In this document: positions 1-13,223 of the stretch, one piece after another
How the letters are laid out: every line of letters begins with the position of its first letter
How positions within the stretch are numbered: the first letter of the stretch is position 1
Program-made: the position numbers and the translations under genes
Assembly: GCF_040412425.1 (NCBI RefSeq)
Contig: NC_089756.1
Span: forward strand, 8,037,226-8,101,225
DNA from: Macrobrachium rosenbergii
Lineage: Eukaryota; Arthropoda; Malacostraca; Decapoda; Palaemonidae
Length of the DNA stretch: 64,000 nt
Reading direction: 5' to 3'
The notes under the pieces: generated by a model
Database searches by the model: none
What the model was told of the DNA's origin: nothing
Seen by the model: only the letters and a program-made list of their open reading frames with translations

Positions 1-120
1 TTGCCCCAAAATTAAAAAAAACCTCCTCTCCCCCAAAAATAAAATACCCTCCCCCCAAAATAAAATACCCTCCTACTCCCCCAAGAATAAAAAGACCCTC
101 TCCCTCGCCCCTAAAAAATT
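1..120. repeat. C-rich/A-rich degenerate minisatellite
   Basis: Short imperfect units alternate a run of C with an A-rich stretch (CCTCCCCC then AAAATAAAATA). About five to six units of roughly 20 bp are visible. Nothing coding is seen. The array may continue beyond the window edge. Confidence 0.6.
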
Positions 121-479
121 AAAAAAGAAGCATCGTTAGAGAAATCATCTCTTTGATCATACTTACATATCAATGAGATTAATGATGCTTGCCTTCAATC
201 AAAATCCCTCCATCGAGAACCTGCTAAACCAATATCGCCGGATCATTACTTGTGGAGGGGCAATTAGCTCGCTTAATTGGGGGAGATTTTCGTAGCTGGG
301 GGGGGGAGGGAGGGGAGGAGGGGGAGGAGGAGCTTGTGACGTCGCAGAGCCGAAGGTTAAGTGGAGGCTTTCAGAGGAAAAACGGCTTATCTGGATCACG
401 GGAACCTCTAACTACGATGTCGCGATAATTGTGATTCACTGTCGTCGTTAATACGTGGAAAGTTGTCGGTGACACTTAT
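121..479. other. No gene seen; G-rich tract inside
   Basis: This stretch holds a purine-rich run at about 298-330 (G run and GGA units) that could form G-quadruplex-like structure. I see no other element or coding signal. Confidence 0.4.
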
Positions 480-1760
480 TGGGTAGGTTTCCTTTACTAC
501 ATAAATTTGATAGGTTCATTTATAGAATAAATTCAGTATGTTTCTTAATAAAATAAATTTAATATGTTTTATTTATTAAGTAAATTTGATAGGTTCATTT
601 ATAGAATAAATTCAGTATGTTTATTTATAAAATAAATTTAATGGGTTTCATTTATTAAATAAATTTGACAGGTTCATTTATAGAATAAATTTAGTATGTT
701 TATCTAAAAAATAAATTTAATGGGTTTTATTTGTTAAATAAATTTGATAGGTTCATTTATAGAATAAATTTAGTATGTTTATTTATAAAATAAATTTAAT
801 GGGCTTTATTTATTAAATTTGATAGGTTCATTTATAGAATAAATTTAGTATGTTTATTTATAAAGTAAATTTAATGTGTTTTATTTATTGAATACATTTT
901 ATAGGTTCATTTATAGAATAAATTCAATATGTTTATTTATAAAATAAATTTGAAAGGTTCATTTATGGAATAAATTTCATGTTTATTTATAAAATAAATT
1001 TGATCGTTTTTTTTAAATATATTTGATGGGTTTATTTATAGAATAAATCTGATAGGTTGTAAAAAAATTTTCTAGCTTTATAAATTTGACAGATTTATAT
1101 ATTTACAAAATAAATCTGATATTATAGAGTAAATTTGACAGGTTTAATTATATACTGAATTTGATAGGTTTTATTTATAGAATAAATTTGATAGGCTTAT
1201 TCATAAATTAAATTTGATAGGTTCATTTATGGAATAAACTTCATACATTTATTTATAAAATAAAATTGATGGGTTTATTTATAGAATAAATCTGATAGGT
1301 TATAACAAAATTTTCTAGTTTTATAAATCTGATATTGTAGAGTAAATGTGACAGGTTATTTATATACTGAATTTGATAGGTTTTATTTATAGAATAAATT
1401 TGATAGGTTTATTTATAAATTAAATTTGATAGGTTTATTTATAGAATAAATTTGACATTTTTTTTATTAAATAAATTTGATAGGTTTATTTATAAAATAC
1501 ATTTCATAGGTTTCTTTATAAAATAAATTTCATGGGTTTATTTATAAATTAAATTTTATGTTTATTTATAGAATAAATTTATAAAATAAATCTGATACGT
1601 TTATTTACAAAATAAATTTGATAGATTAACTTATAAAACAAAAGCGATAAGTTTCTTTACAAAATAAATTTGACAGCCTTATTTTAAAAAAATTAGTAGG
1701 CTTATTTACAAAATAAATTTGATAGGTTTCTTTTATAAAATACATGACTTATTTAGGTTC
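480..1760. repeat. AT-rich minisatellite, about 27-bp unit
   Basis: A degenerate tandem array whose units follow the pattern AATAAATTTGATAGGTTTAT plus TTATAG. Variants (TTGATAGG, TTCAGTATG, TTTAATGGG) recur in order near the left side, so a higher-order unit of about three monomers may exist. It drifts into shorter, decayed units toward 1740. It is noncoding. Confidence 0.85.
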
Positions 1761-1822
1761 AAAGAACATTATTTTAAAGCCTCATTATTATCGCCGTAAA
1801 ACGGAATCATAATCCAAAAGCC

Positions 1823-1823
<1 letters not shown>

Positions 1824-1888
<65 letters not shown>
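1824..1888. repeat. (GA)n microsatellite
   Basis: Uninterrupted GA dinucleotides over about 64 bp, ending in GTGTGTCG. Decapod genomes are rich in such tracts. Confidence 0.95.
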
Positions 1889-1889
<1 letters not shown>

Positions 1890-2150
1890 TGTCGCAGCTA
1901 TTAGAAAGGATTAGAAATCTCTCGTCTCTAAGCTTTCCTCAGATACAGGAGAGCAACATCACCTGATATCCTAACTTGTTCAGACTAACTCTAAGCGGAT
2001 TATTAACGTTGCCGTATTCCAAACATTTTCCCATGATTATATCAACGATATGTAATGAGTAACAAACGTTGCGAAAAACGACCGAGCATTATTTCAATTT
2101 TTAATCACCAGATGGCGTACACAACGAATTATGTGATCGCCATGACGCGG

Positions 2151-2213
<63 letters not shown>
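2151..2213. repeat. (ATT)n microsatellite, probable LINE tail
   Basis: About 21 ATT units. They sit directly beside the 3' end of a minus-strand LINE remnant (2214-2600), so on the minus strand this reads as an (AAT)n tail. The same arrangement occurs at 37871-37947. Confidence 0.9.
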
Positions 2214-2216
<3 letters not shown>

Positions 2217-2600
2217 AAGATGAACACTATTCGTATGGAACAAGCCCACAGAGGCCACTGACTTGAAATTCAAGATTCTGAAGAATATGGTGCTCATTAG
2301 AAAGAGTAACAGAAGGTAAAGGAAAACACAGAAAGAAGAGATCACTTATAAAAAAAAAATAAAAAAATATATTAACAAATTAATAAATAAATAGAAAAAG
2401 AATGTAAGTAAATTATTATAATACAAGGAAAATTGCACTAGAACAGTGATGCATTGCATCCTCGCTTAAACTTGTGAAGTTCCAATTGCACGACATCCTC
2501 CTCAGGAGACTGTTCCACAGTCCAACGGCGTGAGGAGGAATAAAGGACCTCTGGAACTGGGAAGTTCGAAAGTGAGAAGCATTTCCTGCCCATAGCTAAT
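2214..2600 (-). mobile_element. LINE 3' remnant with (AAT)n tail
   Basis: Read on the minus strand, this encodes, with a frameshift, the end of a retrotransposon reverse transcriptase. The sequence around 2480-2560 gives RTFQFQRSFIP followed by a GLWNSL motif, a common tail of non-LTR RT proteins. It is followed by about 300 bp of 3' UTR and an (AAT)n tail. The same order occurs on the plus strand at 37364-37947, and a third UTR piece lies at 30121-30200. The copy is 5' truncated, being cut off by the decapod repeat that starts near 2660. The LINE clade is not resolved. Confidence 0.65.
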
Positions 2601-2659
2601 GACGAGAACGGCCGACGACTTTCAACGGTGTTCCGAAAATGGCGTAAACAGAATAGAAA

Positions 2660-2958
2660 AGAATAGAATTGAGGCCAAAGCCAAGAGCTGGGACCTATGG
2701 GGCCATTCAGCGCTGAAAGGAAAATTGAAAGTAAGGTGTGAAAGGTGTGAAAGGAGGAAACGCATGCAGTTGTACTGTGAAACAATTGTTAGGAGAGAGT
2801 GGAAAGTAAGATGGCAGAAAAGAGAATATGAACGGAGGTATAGTAAAGGGAATGAATGTGGTTGCAGCTAGAGGCCGAAGGGACACTGCAAAATAATGCC
2901 TACAGTGCATCGCACGAGGTGCACTGACGGCACTACCCCTCCTACGGAAGAAAAAATG
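2660..2958 (+). repeat. Decapod interspersed repeat, copy 1
   Basis: A roughly 300-bp repeat present three times in the first 6 kb, always in this orientation. Shared blocks are GCCAAGAGCTGG near the left, CATTCAGCGCTGAAAGG, TGAAACAATTGTTAGGAGAG, and GAGGTGCACTGA near the right end. I associate this consensus with shrimp and prawn genomic clones; that is memory, not a search. No clear pol III box is seen, so it may be a SINE or a LINE 3' segment. Confidence 0.8.
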
Positions 2959-3256
2959 GCGTGATTCCAAAACGACATAATTCCACCTGGTATTTAATTA
3001 CGCTTCGGTCCCGCCACTCCTATCAAAGGATCCACGGCTTTAATAGGATTAATAACCGTTAATTTGATCTTTCTTTTCTTCGGGTCTCATTATTATCAGC
3101 CTCTGCTTCATTTCACTCGGAAATTTTTTTCCCTCTCCGGCATGTTCACCTGCTCGTCGCTGATGTCAGCAGTGATGGTCGATGTATTCATTAAATGCCG
3201 AGAAAATTTGGCTGGGTCTCTTCCTTTTGAAACGTTTACAAATTCGAACCGATTTA

Positions 3257-3665
<409 letters not shown>

Positions 3666-3750
3666 TTTGTAGAAACATATAAAACTTCCTTTATTTAAGG
3701 ATGTTTTTAGCCAGTTCTTGTAACCAAAACTGTCGTATTTTTGACGAGTG

Positions 3751-3752
<2 letters not shown>

Positions 3753-3819
<67 letters not shown>
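3753..3819. repeat. (CT)n microsatellite
   Basis: Uninterrupted CT dinucleotides over about 66 bp. Confidence 0.95.
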
Positions 3820-3822
<3 letters not shown>

Positions 3823-4134
3823 CGTGCCTTTTAACAGTAAGTACGCAAATCTTAGGGAAAATTTTTACTCCGTTAGAACAAAACACATACAGTACTTTCC
3901 TTTCATTTCGAATTTCACGAACAACTTCTGTTGTCAGTATCGTAATTATCAGTCATTATCCCTATTACTGTACTGTTCGAATATAAAAGCATAAATCCCC
4001 ACAGCTTTAGAGCCGAAATATCAATGAGGATTTAAGTCAGTCCAAAATAGCAATATGTTTCACAGAAAACCACCACTAGACGTATCCGAGAATTCTGGAT
4101 CAAAGAACATCACCTGTCCGAAATTTTCATTTGG

Positions 4135-4173
4135 GGGGGAGGAGGAGGAGGAGGAGGAGGAGGAGGAGGAGGA
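4135..4173. repeat. (GGA)n microsatellite
   Basis: A run of G followed by about 11 GGA units. It is purine-only on the plus strand. Confidence 0.9.
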
Positions 4174-4402
4174 ATAATGCATCGAAAATTCGGTCAGATA
4201 TTCGCCCGCGGCAAATCCATCATCAGTTATCGACATTCGAGAAAATGCACCGCACGAGAGAGGAGCCGAATGCCAGTGATATATTGTGGGGGACGTTTCC
4301 CCAATAAAGAAAGCATTCGCGTTTCTGTCGCCCAAGTTGAACAGGAGGACATTTCTGACCTTGATCAATCTGATGGCGACCTAAGAAGCTACTGGAATTG
4401 GC

Positions 4403-4712
4403 ATTGAAATATAGAATTTAGGCCAAAGGCCAAGAGCTGGGGCCCATGAGGCCATTCAGCGCTGTAAGGTAAATTAAGAGTCAAGGAGGTTGTAAAGGTG
4501 TAACAGGAGGAAAACATCGCAGTTGCACTATGAAACAATTGTTAGCAGAGGGTGGAAAGTAAGATGGACGAAAGAGAATACGAATGAAGGTGCAGTAGAA
4601 GGAATGCAAGGGGTTGCAGCTAGATGCAGAAGGAACGCTGCGAAGACCCTCGAGTAATGCCTAAAGTGCACGCATGAGGTGCACTGATGTCACCACCCCC
4701 ATAAGAGGCCTA
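4403..4712 (+). repeat. Decapod interspersed repeat, copy 2
   Basis: Second copy of the repeat at 2660-2958, same orientation. It opens with TAGAATTTAGGCCAAAGGCC and contains GCCATTCAGCGCTG, GAAACAATTGTTAGCAGAG and the terminal block GAGGTGCACTGATG. It differs from copy 1 by scattered substitutions and small indels. Confidence 0.8.
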
Positions 4713-4934
4713 AAAACCTATTGCTTTTTTCTTTCTCTGATTCTGTCGTTAATTTTGAGACAATGCAACTTTCTGCAGAAAAATAGTGCAATAGTCCCTC
4801 TGACAGTGAAGAAATCAATACTAATGTTAGTGTAAATATATATTTGAAAAAACAGAGCAACAGTCACTCTCAATGGTGAAGAGATCCAGCAGTCAAGAGG
4901 GGTAGAGTGATAGTGAACAGAACTGTTTTTCTCT

Positions 4935-5426
4935 GACGACACCTCAGTTTAGGGAACACAGATTACGGCTCGATAAAAACGACTTATACTTCTATAGTCA
5001 GTCCAAAGGAAAAACTAATAGCTTCCTTTTAAAATAAGACGGTGTGTGGCAGTGACTAATATAAAAGTATCATAATCACAAGTCTCTAAAACAGTCACTA
5101 AAAATCTACAATGACGTCAGTGTAAATGTTTATTTACATATATACAGTACAGCTACAGCTGCCTAGAACCTGGAGAATCGAGCAGGTTCTCGAAAGCTTT
5201 CGCTGTATGTCCTTTCTTTTGAATATTTACTCATTCTTACGTCATTGTAGATTTTTTAGTCACCATTTTAGTGACGCTTGTGATTATGAGATTTTTGTAA
5301 TAGGCTCTGTCACGCATCGCCTTGTATTAACAGGAAACTCTATACGCTGTCCGGTTGGACTAACGTAAGTATATATCGTTTTAATCGATCTATTATCTGT
5401 ACTCCGTTAAAATGAGGTATCTCCAG
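4935..5426. mobile_element. Foldback element (long imperfect inverted repeat)
   Basis: The left arm (about 4935-5135) and right arm (about 5222-5426) are imperfect reverse complements around a loop of about 85 bp. Matching blocks are CATAATCACAAG, ATCTACAATGACGT, AGTCCAA and ACCTCA near the outer ends. The arms carry many mismatches and small indels, so this is an old copy. No transposase is inside, which fits a non-autonomous MITE or foldback. Target-site duplications were not identified. Confidence 0.65.
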
Positions 5427-5499
5427 AGGTAAATAATTCTAGTCACTTTGACGCTGGCCCCCTAACGGCTTAATAACGAACTCCCGGACAAAAAATTGA

Positions 5500-5806
5500 A
5501 TTGGAATTGGAATATAAAATTTAGACCAACGGCCAAGAGCTGGTCATCCAGCGCTGAAAGGGAAACTGAGAATAAAAGGTTTTAAAAGTGTAACAGGAGA
5601 AAAACCTCGCAGTTGCACTATGAAAAATTGTTAGGAGATGGTGGAAAGTATGATGGAGGAAAGAGTATGTGAATGGAGACATTGTAAAACGGATGAAAGA
5701 GGTTGCAGCTATGGACAGAGGGGACGCTGCAAAGAACCTAAAGTAATGCCTACAATGCACCGCAAGAGGTGCCATGACGGCAACTATCCTTCTACGGGCA
5801 AAAACC
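5500..5806 (+). repeat. Decapod interspersed repeat, copy 3
   Basis: Third copy of the 2660-2958 repeat. It is shortened near its left side (the GGGCCCATGAGG block is missing between GCCAAGAGCTGG and CCAGCGCTGAAAGG) and ends with GAGGTGCCATGACGGCAAC. Confidence 0.8.
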
Positions 5807-6167
5807 AACTTCATATGGTTGTATTAGAATACTTTAGCAACGTACAGAAAGAGCTGCTGTTGCGTCAGCGTCAAACTTATTTGTCAATAATCACCCTTGC
5901 GTCGAGTCTCCAACAGGAGGAAAACACGCATTCATATTAATCACTGGTAACCCAGGGCGACCGACGACGGGGGTTATCTAAATCTACAGATGATAAGTGG
6001 AGATGAAAGTTGACTGAATTGAGGACTGGAATGATTCCATTTGCATAGAAATTAATAGACGGGACGGGAGAGATTCCGAATTGGTAATTCCATTAATAAC
6101 CTTTGGAGAAGATCTATAGTCGGACCCCGCTGAGTGTTCCTTGTCTTTTTTTTTTTTTAGGAGGGTT
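5807..6167. other. No feature recognised
   Basis: Mixed-composition sequence between the third decapod repeat and the (GAA)n tract. No coding or repeat signal is seen except a short poly-T at about 6147-6159. Confidence 0.4.
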
Positions 6168-6236
6168 AGAAGAAGAAGAAGAAGAAGAAGAAGAAGAAGA
6201 AGAAGAAGAAGAAGAAGAAGAAGAAGAAGAAGAAGG
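6168..6236. repeat. (GAA)n microsatellite
   Basis: About 22 GAA units, purine-only on the plus strand. Such tracts can form triplex DNA. Confidence 0.95.
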
Positions 6237-6499
6237 AGTAACAATCGCAGGAGCTGCCGATGTGTTTTTTATTTTATTTCCTGTTTATCTGAATGCGAGT
6301 TCTGATTGCCATTTGAATGTTACCATTACTTACTGAAAGTGCAAGCTATTTGTTGTCAGGATGGAGGTACTTTATTAGTCAACCGTATATTAGAGAAATA
6401 TTAAAGCGAGGGAAATGCAGAGTATCCCAAACAGCCAGGGGAGATGAAGAGAGAGTCGGAAAATGAGGAAAGAAATGAATGATCGGAGAGCGGATGTAA

Positions 6500-7540
6500 T
6501 TTTGACTATATGATTTGTAGTCTGAAAATCATTCAGTCATAACTGAACAGAAATTAATCCGAACATTTTTGGGATTTACGATTAATAAATGTACAGAAGT
6601 TATTCCAAATATTTCTTGGATATATGATTCATAACTGAAAAAAAATAATCTAAATACTTCTTGGATACACAGTTCATAACTGTACAGAAGTTAATCCAAA
6701 TATTTCTTGGACATAAGATTCAAAATTGTACGGAAATTAATCCGAATATTTCTTGGATTTATCATTAACAACTGTACAGAAATTAATCAAAATATTTCTT
6801 AGATTTATGATTAACAAATGCAAAGAAATTAATCCAAACATTTCTTTATATATGATTCGTAAATAAACAGAAATTAATCACAATATTTCTTGAATGTCAG
6901 ATTAATAACCGTGCAGAAATTAATCCAAATATATCTTGGACATTGTTCAAAATTATACAGAAATTGATCCAAATATTTCTTGAGTAATACATGATTCATA
7001 ACTACAGAAATTAATCCGAATTTTTCTTGGACATAAGATTAAAAACTGTTCAAAAATTAATCCAAATATTTTTTGGGAAATGAATCACAATTGTACTGAA
7101 ACTAATCCAAATATTTTTTGGAAATTATTCAAAATTGAACTGAAATTAATCCAAATATTTTTTTTAAATTACTCAAAATTGTACTGAAACTAATCCAAAT
7201 ACTTTTTGGAAATTAGTCTAAATATTTTTTTGGAAATTATTCAAAACTGTACTGAAATTAATCCAAATACTTTTTAGAAATTATTCACAGTTGTACTGAA
7301 ACTAATCCAAATATTTGTTGGAAATTATTAAAAATTGTACTGAAATTAATCTAAATATTTTTTGGAAATTATTCAAAATTGTACTGAAATTAATCCAAAT
7401 ACTTTTTGGAAATTATTCAAAATTGCACTAAAACTAATCCAAATACATTTTTTTGGGAAATTATTCACAATTGTACTAAAATTAATCCAAATATTTCTTT
7501 ATGTATAATTCATAACTGTACAGAACAAAGAAATGCATGA
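6500..7540. repeat. AT-rich minisatellite, about 44-60-bp unit
   Basis: A tandem array built on GAAATTAATCCAAATATTT, a TTGGAAATTATTC spacer and an AAATTGTACT block. Units are nearer 60 bp with TTCTTGGA in the left half. They become a more regular 44 bp with TTTTTTGGAAATTA in the right half. It is noncoding. Confidence 0.85.
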
Positions 7541-8520
7541 AAAATAAATTTAGATGGCTATATAACACATCTACGCTCACAGAATGCATGTTTAATTCTG
7601 CATGTATGATTCACAGTTTGATAACTAATTAACCCATGTATATTCACCATTATTCGATACATTTGACTCATAACAATACAGAATAATTTCGAAATACATT
7701 TCCTTCATAGCGAGTTGTACTGGCCTCCGACTATCACAAAATAAGGCACGCCAAGCCGTCAGTTCGAGCATAATAACAGGAAAGTTGTTATGCAACTAGC
7801 CATTACGAAAACAAACTGTCCTATTAAAGTCCTTTTTAGCCTTTTGTATATCCTTCCGGAAAAATGGAAGTCCCTTTGTCCAAGTCTGGACAATAATTAT
7901 TGTGTAGAATACAATCAAATACTGTACAATGACATTCGGATTTCAATAAAAATATAATACAATAAAATATGCTAACACGCGTTTGATACTTTCAAACATA
8001 AAAAAAAAAAACAATTCTGGGATGAAAGGAGCTATTTCACATCACTGCGTTTTTTTAGTTTTTTTCACATTTATTTGGATAAATTATTCTGAAAAAAAGG
8101 GAATGAAAAATTATGATGAGGTTTAAAAAGCATTTGTTCGCTACCATTTGTTTGTGAGGCATTCTCATTGCACGGAAAATGTATGTCATCGCATTTTAAA
8201 GAGTTACCATCACTTGTGCTTATCACTAGAAATCATTCAAGTATCTGTTTTTTAACACTGTCTACAATTTCAAGAGTGTATCAAGTTTTCTTCCTGTGTA
8301 AGGACGATGTTATCTGGTCGTATCTCCCAGATGACTCAATTTCGCCTTTTTTCTCATTAATATTACATTTCCAGTATTTAAATATAAGATCTCTGAATCC
8401 TTCAAGCTTTTTCTGCAAAAACCTTATTCCATCCAACCGGATATTCCTATTCCATTAACCGACAACACAACTTGATCCCGGTATGTTTCTTTTCCTTATT
8501 TCTACGTTAGCAAGCATATC
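7541..8520. other. AT-rich sequence, nothing recognised
   Basis: Nearly 1 kb of AT-rich DNA with short homopolymers (poly-A at about 8000, poly-T at about 8050). No coding similarity or repeat structure is seen. Confidence 0.4.
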
Positions 8521-8524
8521 GTAA

Positions 8525-8720
8525 CCCGTAAATACTCTTATCTATGTATTAAAAAGAGTATATGCTACTGGTTGCATAGAAAATGCTACTGGCTGCACAG
8601 AAAACACATAAGTACTCTTATCGATGTATTTAAAGTGAGTACAGTATATGCTACCGGTTGCATAGAAAACCCATAAGTACTCTTATCTATGTACAAAAAG
8701 CGAGCACTGGTTGCAAAGAA
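8525..8720. repeat. Tandem repeat, two to three units
   Basis: The blocks AAGTACTCTTATC and GGTTGCATAGAAAA recur three times at spacings of about 80 bp. The last copy is truncated. Confidence 0.65.
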
Positions 8721-9029
8721 AAGTACGGATTTCGAGGAAAAACGTCCTCGGCGTTTTATTTCGGAAGTTCTTCGAGGAATGTCTGGGATAGGCATGGCCT
8801 CCGACGAAAGTGCGCTTGAGGGTAATAATTCCTTGACTTCCAGTGCTTTCGTGGAAGGGATCCTTTGGGTCTGACATCAAATATCCTTCAGTGAAGGAGT
8901 ATTAGCATCGCTCAGACTTTTTTTTTAGTCTAAGGAAGAGTTAAAAGCCATCTTTTCGGGCAAGGATTAGATATGTTTGTTTATAGCTATTTCAAGGTAT
9001 TTAATAAGAATCAGTTTCCTACATTATCT

Positions 9030-9560
9030 AATTAACATACTCCGCCACTCACCTCTGTTTTCTATCAAGCATTTTCTAGGTCTTCCTCTCCTCGTGCCTC
9101 CTAACGCTTCTTAAATATACACTCCTTTCACCAGATTACTGCTTCCGTTCTTTCCACCTGACCAAACCATCCAAAAACACTATGATCCACCCTTTGACCC
9201 ATGCTGGCCTCCTTGCCATTCCTATAAATATCCACATTTGTCACCATTTCATCTTACAGAACATATATTATACATCTCAGGAGCTTCGACCCTCTTCCTT
9301 TCATTCCAATTCACCATCCACATATCACTAACATCAAAAACCTCAGCAATCGCTTTATCTATTCCAGCTGTGCTTCCATAGATAGTCCTATCTTCTGCGC
9401 GCACACACCCTGCTACCTCACTCGCTTTGTGACAACTTTTCTTAAATCCTACCAAACACCTATACGAATTAACAGCTTCCACTCCTCCATCATTCATATA
9501 AATATTCCCTTCAATCCTTCCTTGTTTCCAGTTACCCTCATAACTTTATTCTTGGATTTT
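9030..9560 (-). pseudogene. LINE RT C-terminal remnant
   Basis: On the minus strand the region encodes, with frameshifts and stops, the end of a non-LTR reverse transcriptase. It starts near 9490 with NDGGVEAVNSYRCLV (the family's usual ...VDSFKYLG segment). It continues with DMWMVNWNERKRVEAPEM, then near 9180-9100 with GQRVDHSVFGWFGQVERTE, the typical 'W.GHV.RM' block that follows RT in many arthropod LINEs. The catalytic RT domain itself is absent. It is a decayed fragment with no function. Confidence 0.6.
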
Positions 9561-9693
9561 TATTCGTTATCCCTAATCTGTAATGTATAGTCTGCTTATA
9601 TAGACCAGGCATTTCACACTCCATTTACAACTCAATATCGTATCTTATAAATTTGTCCCTATATCGAAATTCCTTTCGTAATAGACAAGAGTC

Positions 9694-9750
<57 letters not shown>
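9694..9750. repeat. (GA)n microsatellite
   Basis: GA dinucleotides over about 56 bp. A second tract lies only 70 bp to the right. Confidence 0.95.
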
Positions 9751-9753
<3 letters not shown>

Positions 9754-9816
9754 AGTCTCCACTAGTTCATATGCAGTGTCTGAAATGAGCTCGAATCTTT
9801 TTGACCCCTTATTCTT

Positions 9817-9819
<3 letters not shown>

Positions 9820-9883
<64 letters not shown>
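9820..9883. repeat. (GA)n microsatellite
   Basis: GA dinucleotides over about 64 bp, the partner of the tract at 9694-9750. Confidence 0.95.
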
Positions 9884-10510
<627 letters not shown>

Positions 10511-10589
10511 ATGTGTGTGTTTGTGAGCTTTGTGTTTGTGAATACTTGTTGGTTTTTACGTGCATACGTGGCCTAATTATTTCATGAAC

Positions 10590-12020
10590 CCAACAGTAAA
10601 TACAGCAGAAAGTAGATGAGAATATCTTGACGAAACCAAATCTGTACGTCTATGAAAATGTCTGTATATAACAAAGAAATTAAAGGATTACTTAGTAAAC
10701 AATTACTCGCCTTCTAAACAAACACCACACTGATTCGTTGTACGATACCTGGAACAGAGGCTCTGGCACAGTAAAGGTATGCGGGAAAACCAAAAAGTGT
10801 AAAAAAAAAAAAAGTCGTTGTCTATTTTCTTTTACAACAGAACCAAAAAGTGTCAAAAAAAGGTCACTGACTAAATGAAGTTTTTTTAAGAATTTAGGAT
10901 GAACAAAAGTTACCACCAAAAGACCTGGAGATTATCACGGTCTTATCAATCAGTTGAATGAGTATAATAGGCTTGAAGGAGATCTGCTAACGAAAAGAGT
11001 GCTTACCCCTGACCTTTTTTTTTTTTTTTTAAGAGCTGAGGTTTTGTTTCTTTATTGAAGGCTCCACAGACAGCATTAAAACCTTATTAACTACATTTTC
11101 ATTCTTGTCATATGTGTCAGAAAGAGAAAAAATATATAAAGTAACAGCTGCGGGGAGGGATATTTTATCTCAAAGTATCCGAGCACAAAAATAATCTAGG
11201 TAAATATATAAATGTATATTGGAAATTTTTATGATTTGAAAAGAGGAAAAAATCGAAATTTACTTCTTTTATTTCTCTCATTCCTTGGCATCACTGTAAT
11301 AAGTATTACATACCAAATAAATATTATAACTTATCACACTATTACTAAATAAATTTTATAACTACGACACCTATTCCAGTGCAACATGAACTAATGTTCA
11401 ACCGTTAAATAGTCCTCTTTTAACTTGACCTCTCCACTCTCTGCTGTGTACAGAAGTAATAATCAATCTGCGTATTCTCTCTTTCTTTGTTTTCATAATA
11501 GTGAATAAGTCGCAACAATGGCAAAAATAAATATAATTACATTTTCGAGCTTCAAAATTTATGCTAAAGTTTAAAAAATATGCTAAAATTCTAAAAATAC
11601 GCTAACATTAAACAATGATTTCATATAGGAATTAAAAGGTTAGTCAACAATATTAATAAAATGACTAAATTGTAGTATGAAGGTGTAAAAGTTTGACATT
11701 AATGTGACACATAAAGACTGGACAGAAGGAACATTCAACAGCCATAAATAACTCATAAGTATCGATGAAAATATTTAAAAAAATAAGCTAAAGAAATTCT
11801 TCATACCTGATAATGCAATTCGAAGGATCAATGAGTTGCAACTGCATTGCATAAAGTAAATATAGACCACGATTTATCAAGGACAATGGAAAATCAACCG
11901 ATTAATTCATTCTTTTTTTGTGTTAGACGGAAAAGTCTCTAGATTCTGTGACAAAAAAAATAGACTGGTTTAAACCCATAATAAAATCCGAAAGGGAATG
12001 ATGTTTATATATGCATGAAT
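10590..12020. other. AT-rich sequence, nothing recognised
   Basis: About 1.4 kb of AT-rich DNA with homopolymer runs (poly-A near 10801, poly-T near 11015). I find no coding similarity, no tandem array and no inverted repeat. Confidence 0.4.
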
Positions 12021-12039
12021 ATGTGTGTGTATGTATGTA

Positions 12040-12346
<307 letters not shown>

Positions 12347-12403
12347 TTAATTTGATCACATCACCGTGATTCATATACAAGCATTAAGTTACAAATGTCG
12401 TTT

Positions 12404-12685
12404 AATATTTAATTCGCTCTACCTCGGAAATAATGTATTTTCATATATGTTAACCAAAGGTGAATTTTGTAGTTGATAAGAAGTTCGTCGTCTGATGGAC
12501 TCGAACCAACGAACACAAGAACCCACGACATACAGTTGACGCCTTAACCCACACTGTAGGCCGTGAGTTCTTGTGTTCCTTGGTTCGAGCCCATGAGACG
12601 ACGAATTTCTTATCAACTAAAAAATGCCCCTTCGGTTAACATATATGAAAATATATTATTTCCGAGGTAGAGCGAATTGGATATT
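12404..12685. mobile_element. Foldback of a tRNA-like SINE
   Basis: Two arms of about 125 bp (12404-12527 and 12562-12685) are reverse complements at roughly 90% identity by eye. Both outer ends carry AATTCGCTCTACCTCGG. The minus strand of the left arm and loop resembles a tRNA promoter: GGTTAAGGCGTCAAC (12549-12535) matches a Leu/Ser-type A box and GGTTCGAGTCC (12507-12497) matches a B box. The right arm repeats the B box on the plus strand (GGTTCGAGCCC, 12582-12592). The A box lies in the loop and occurs once. It looks like a tRNA-derived SINE that acquired an inverted copy of itself. It is not a working tRNA. Confidence 0.7.
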
Positions 12686-13222
12686 ATACACAGTGTGTAT
12701 GTATGTATGTATGTGTATACACCTTTCCCTAATAGAGGATGTACAGTAGAGGCACAATCTACACCATTAGATCACTTTGCATTGACTCTCTTCCTGCAGA
12801 AACTGACGATTCCGCATTCCTCTATCTCTTTGCCTGTGTCCCTTTCCCTTCTTCGGCTCGCCCGTCCGCGCGCAAACTATCATCATGCAACGACAATGGA
12901 AACCGAACAATTGCATGCTCTTTATTCGCTAATCCGCTGATTAGATTATATACCTCCGTGAGCCACTCATTTCCAGTGGCACTAATTGACACTGCTGATC
13001 GAAACAACATGAATTAGGAAAGAGAGTTTCCGGGTTTCCCTGCGTGGAAGGTTTCAGCGAAAGCTAGTTATGCGTGCGCATGCAAATTCGGGCCGCAGCG
13101 AAAACATATGTGAGCCGTGATCAAATAAACTAATAGGCTGTCATTTTGTGAGGACGGGGAAAGAAATTAAGTGTTGCATCTCCCTATTCGAGGTATTACG
13201 CGACTGCGAAAGAGTCCCACCA
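12686..13222. other. No feature recognised
   Basis: Mixed sequence between the foldback and the 29-bp array. Short frames are present but resemble nothing I recognise. Confidence 0.4.
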
Positions 13223-13223
13223 T

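Noticed and set aside
2094..2345. Poly-Asn and poly-Ile frames over ATT repeats (also 29834-30089 and 37775-38020), and poly-Leu or poly-Glu over GAA (5984-6336)
   Set aside because: They are microsatellite translations without any surrounding gene.
4177..4407. A 76-residue plus-strand frame after the (GGA)n tract
   Set aside because: No recognisable domain, and it ends where the decapod repeat begins. Composition alone does not support a gene.
12495..12592. Functional tRNA gene
   Set aside because: A and B boxes are present, but there is no acceptor stem or anticodon arm, and the sequence is part of a palindrome.
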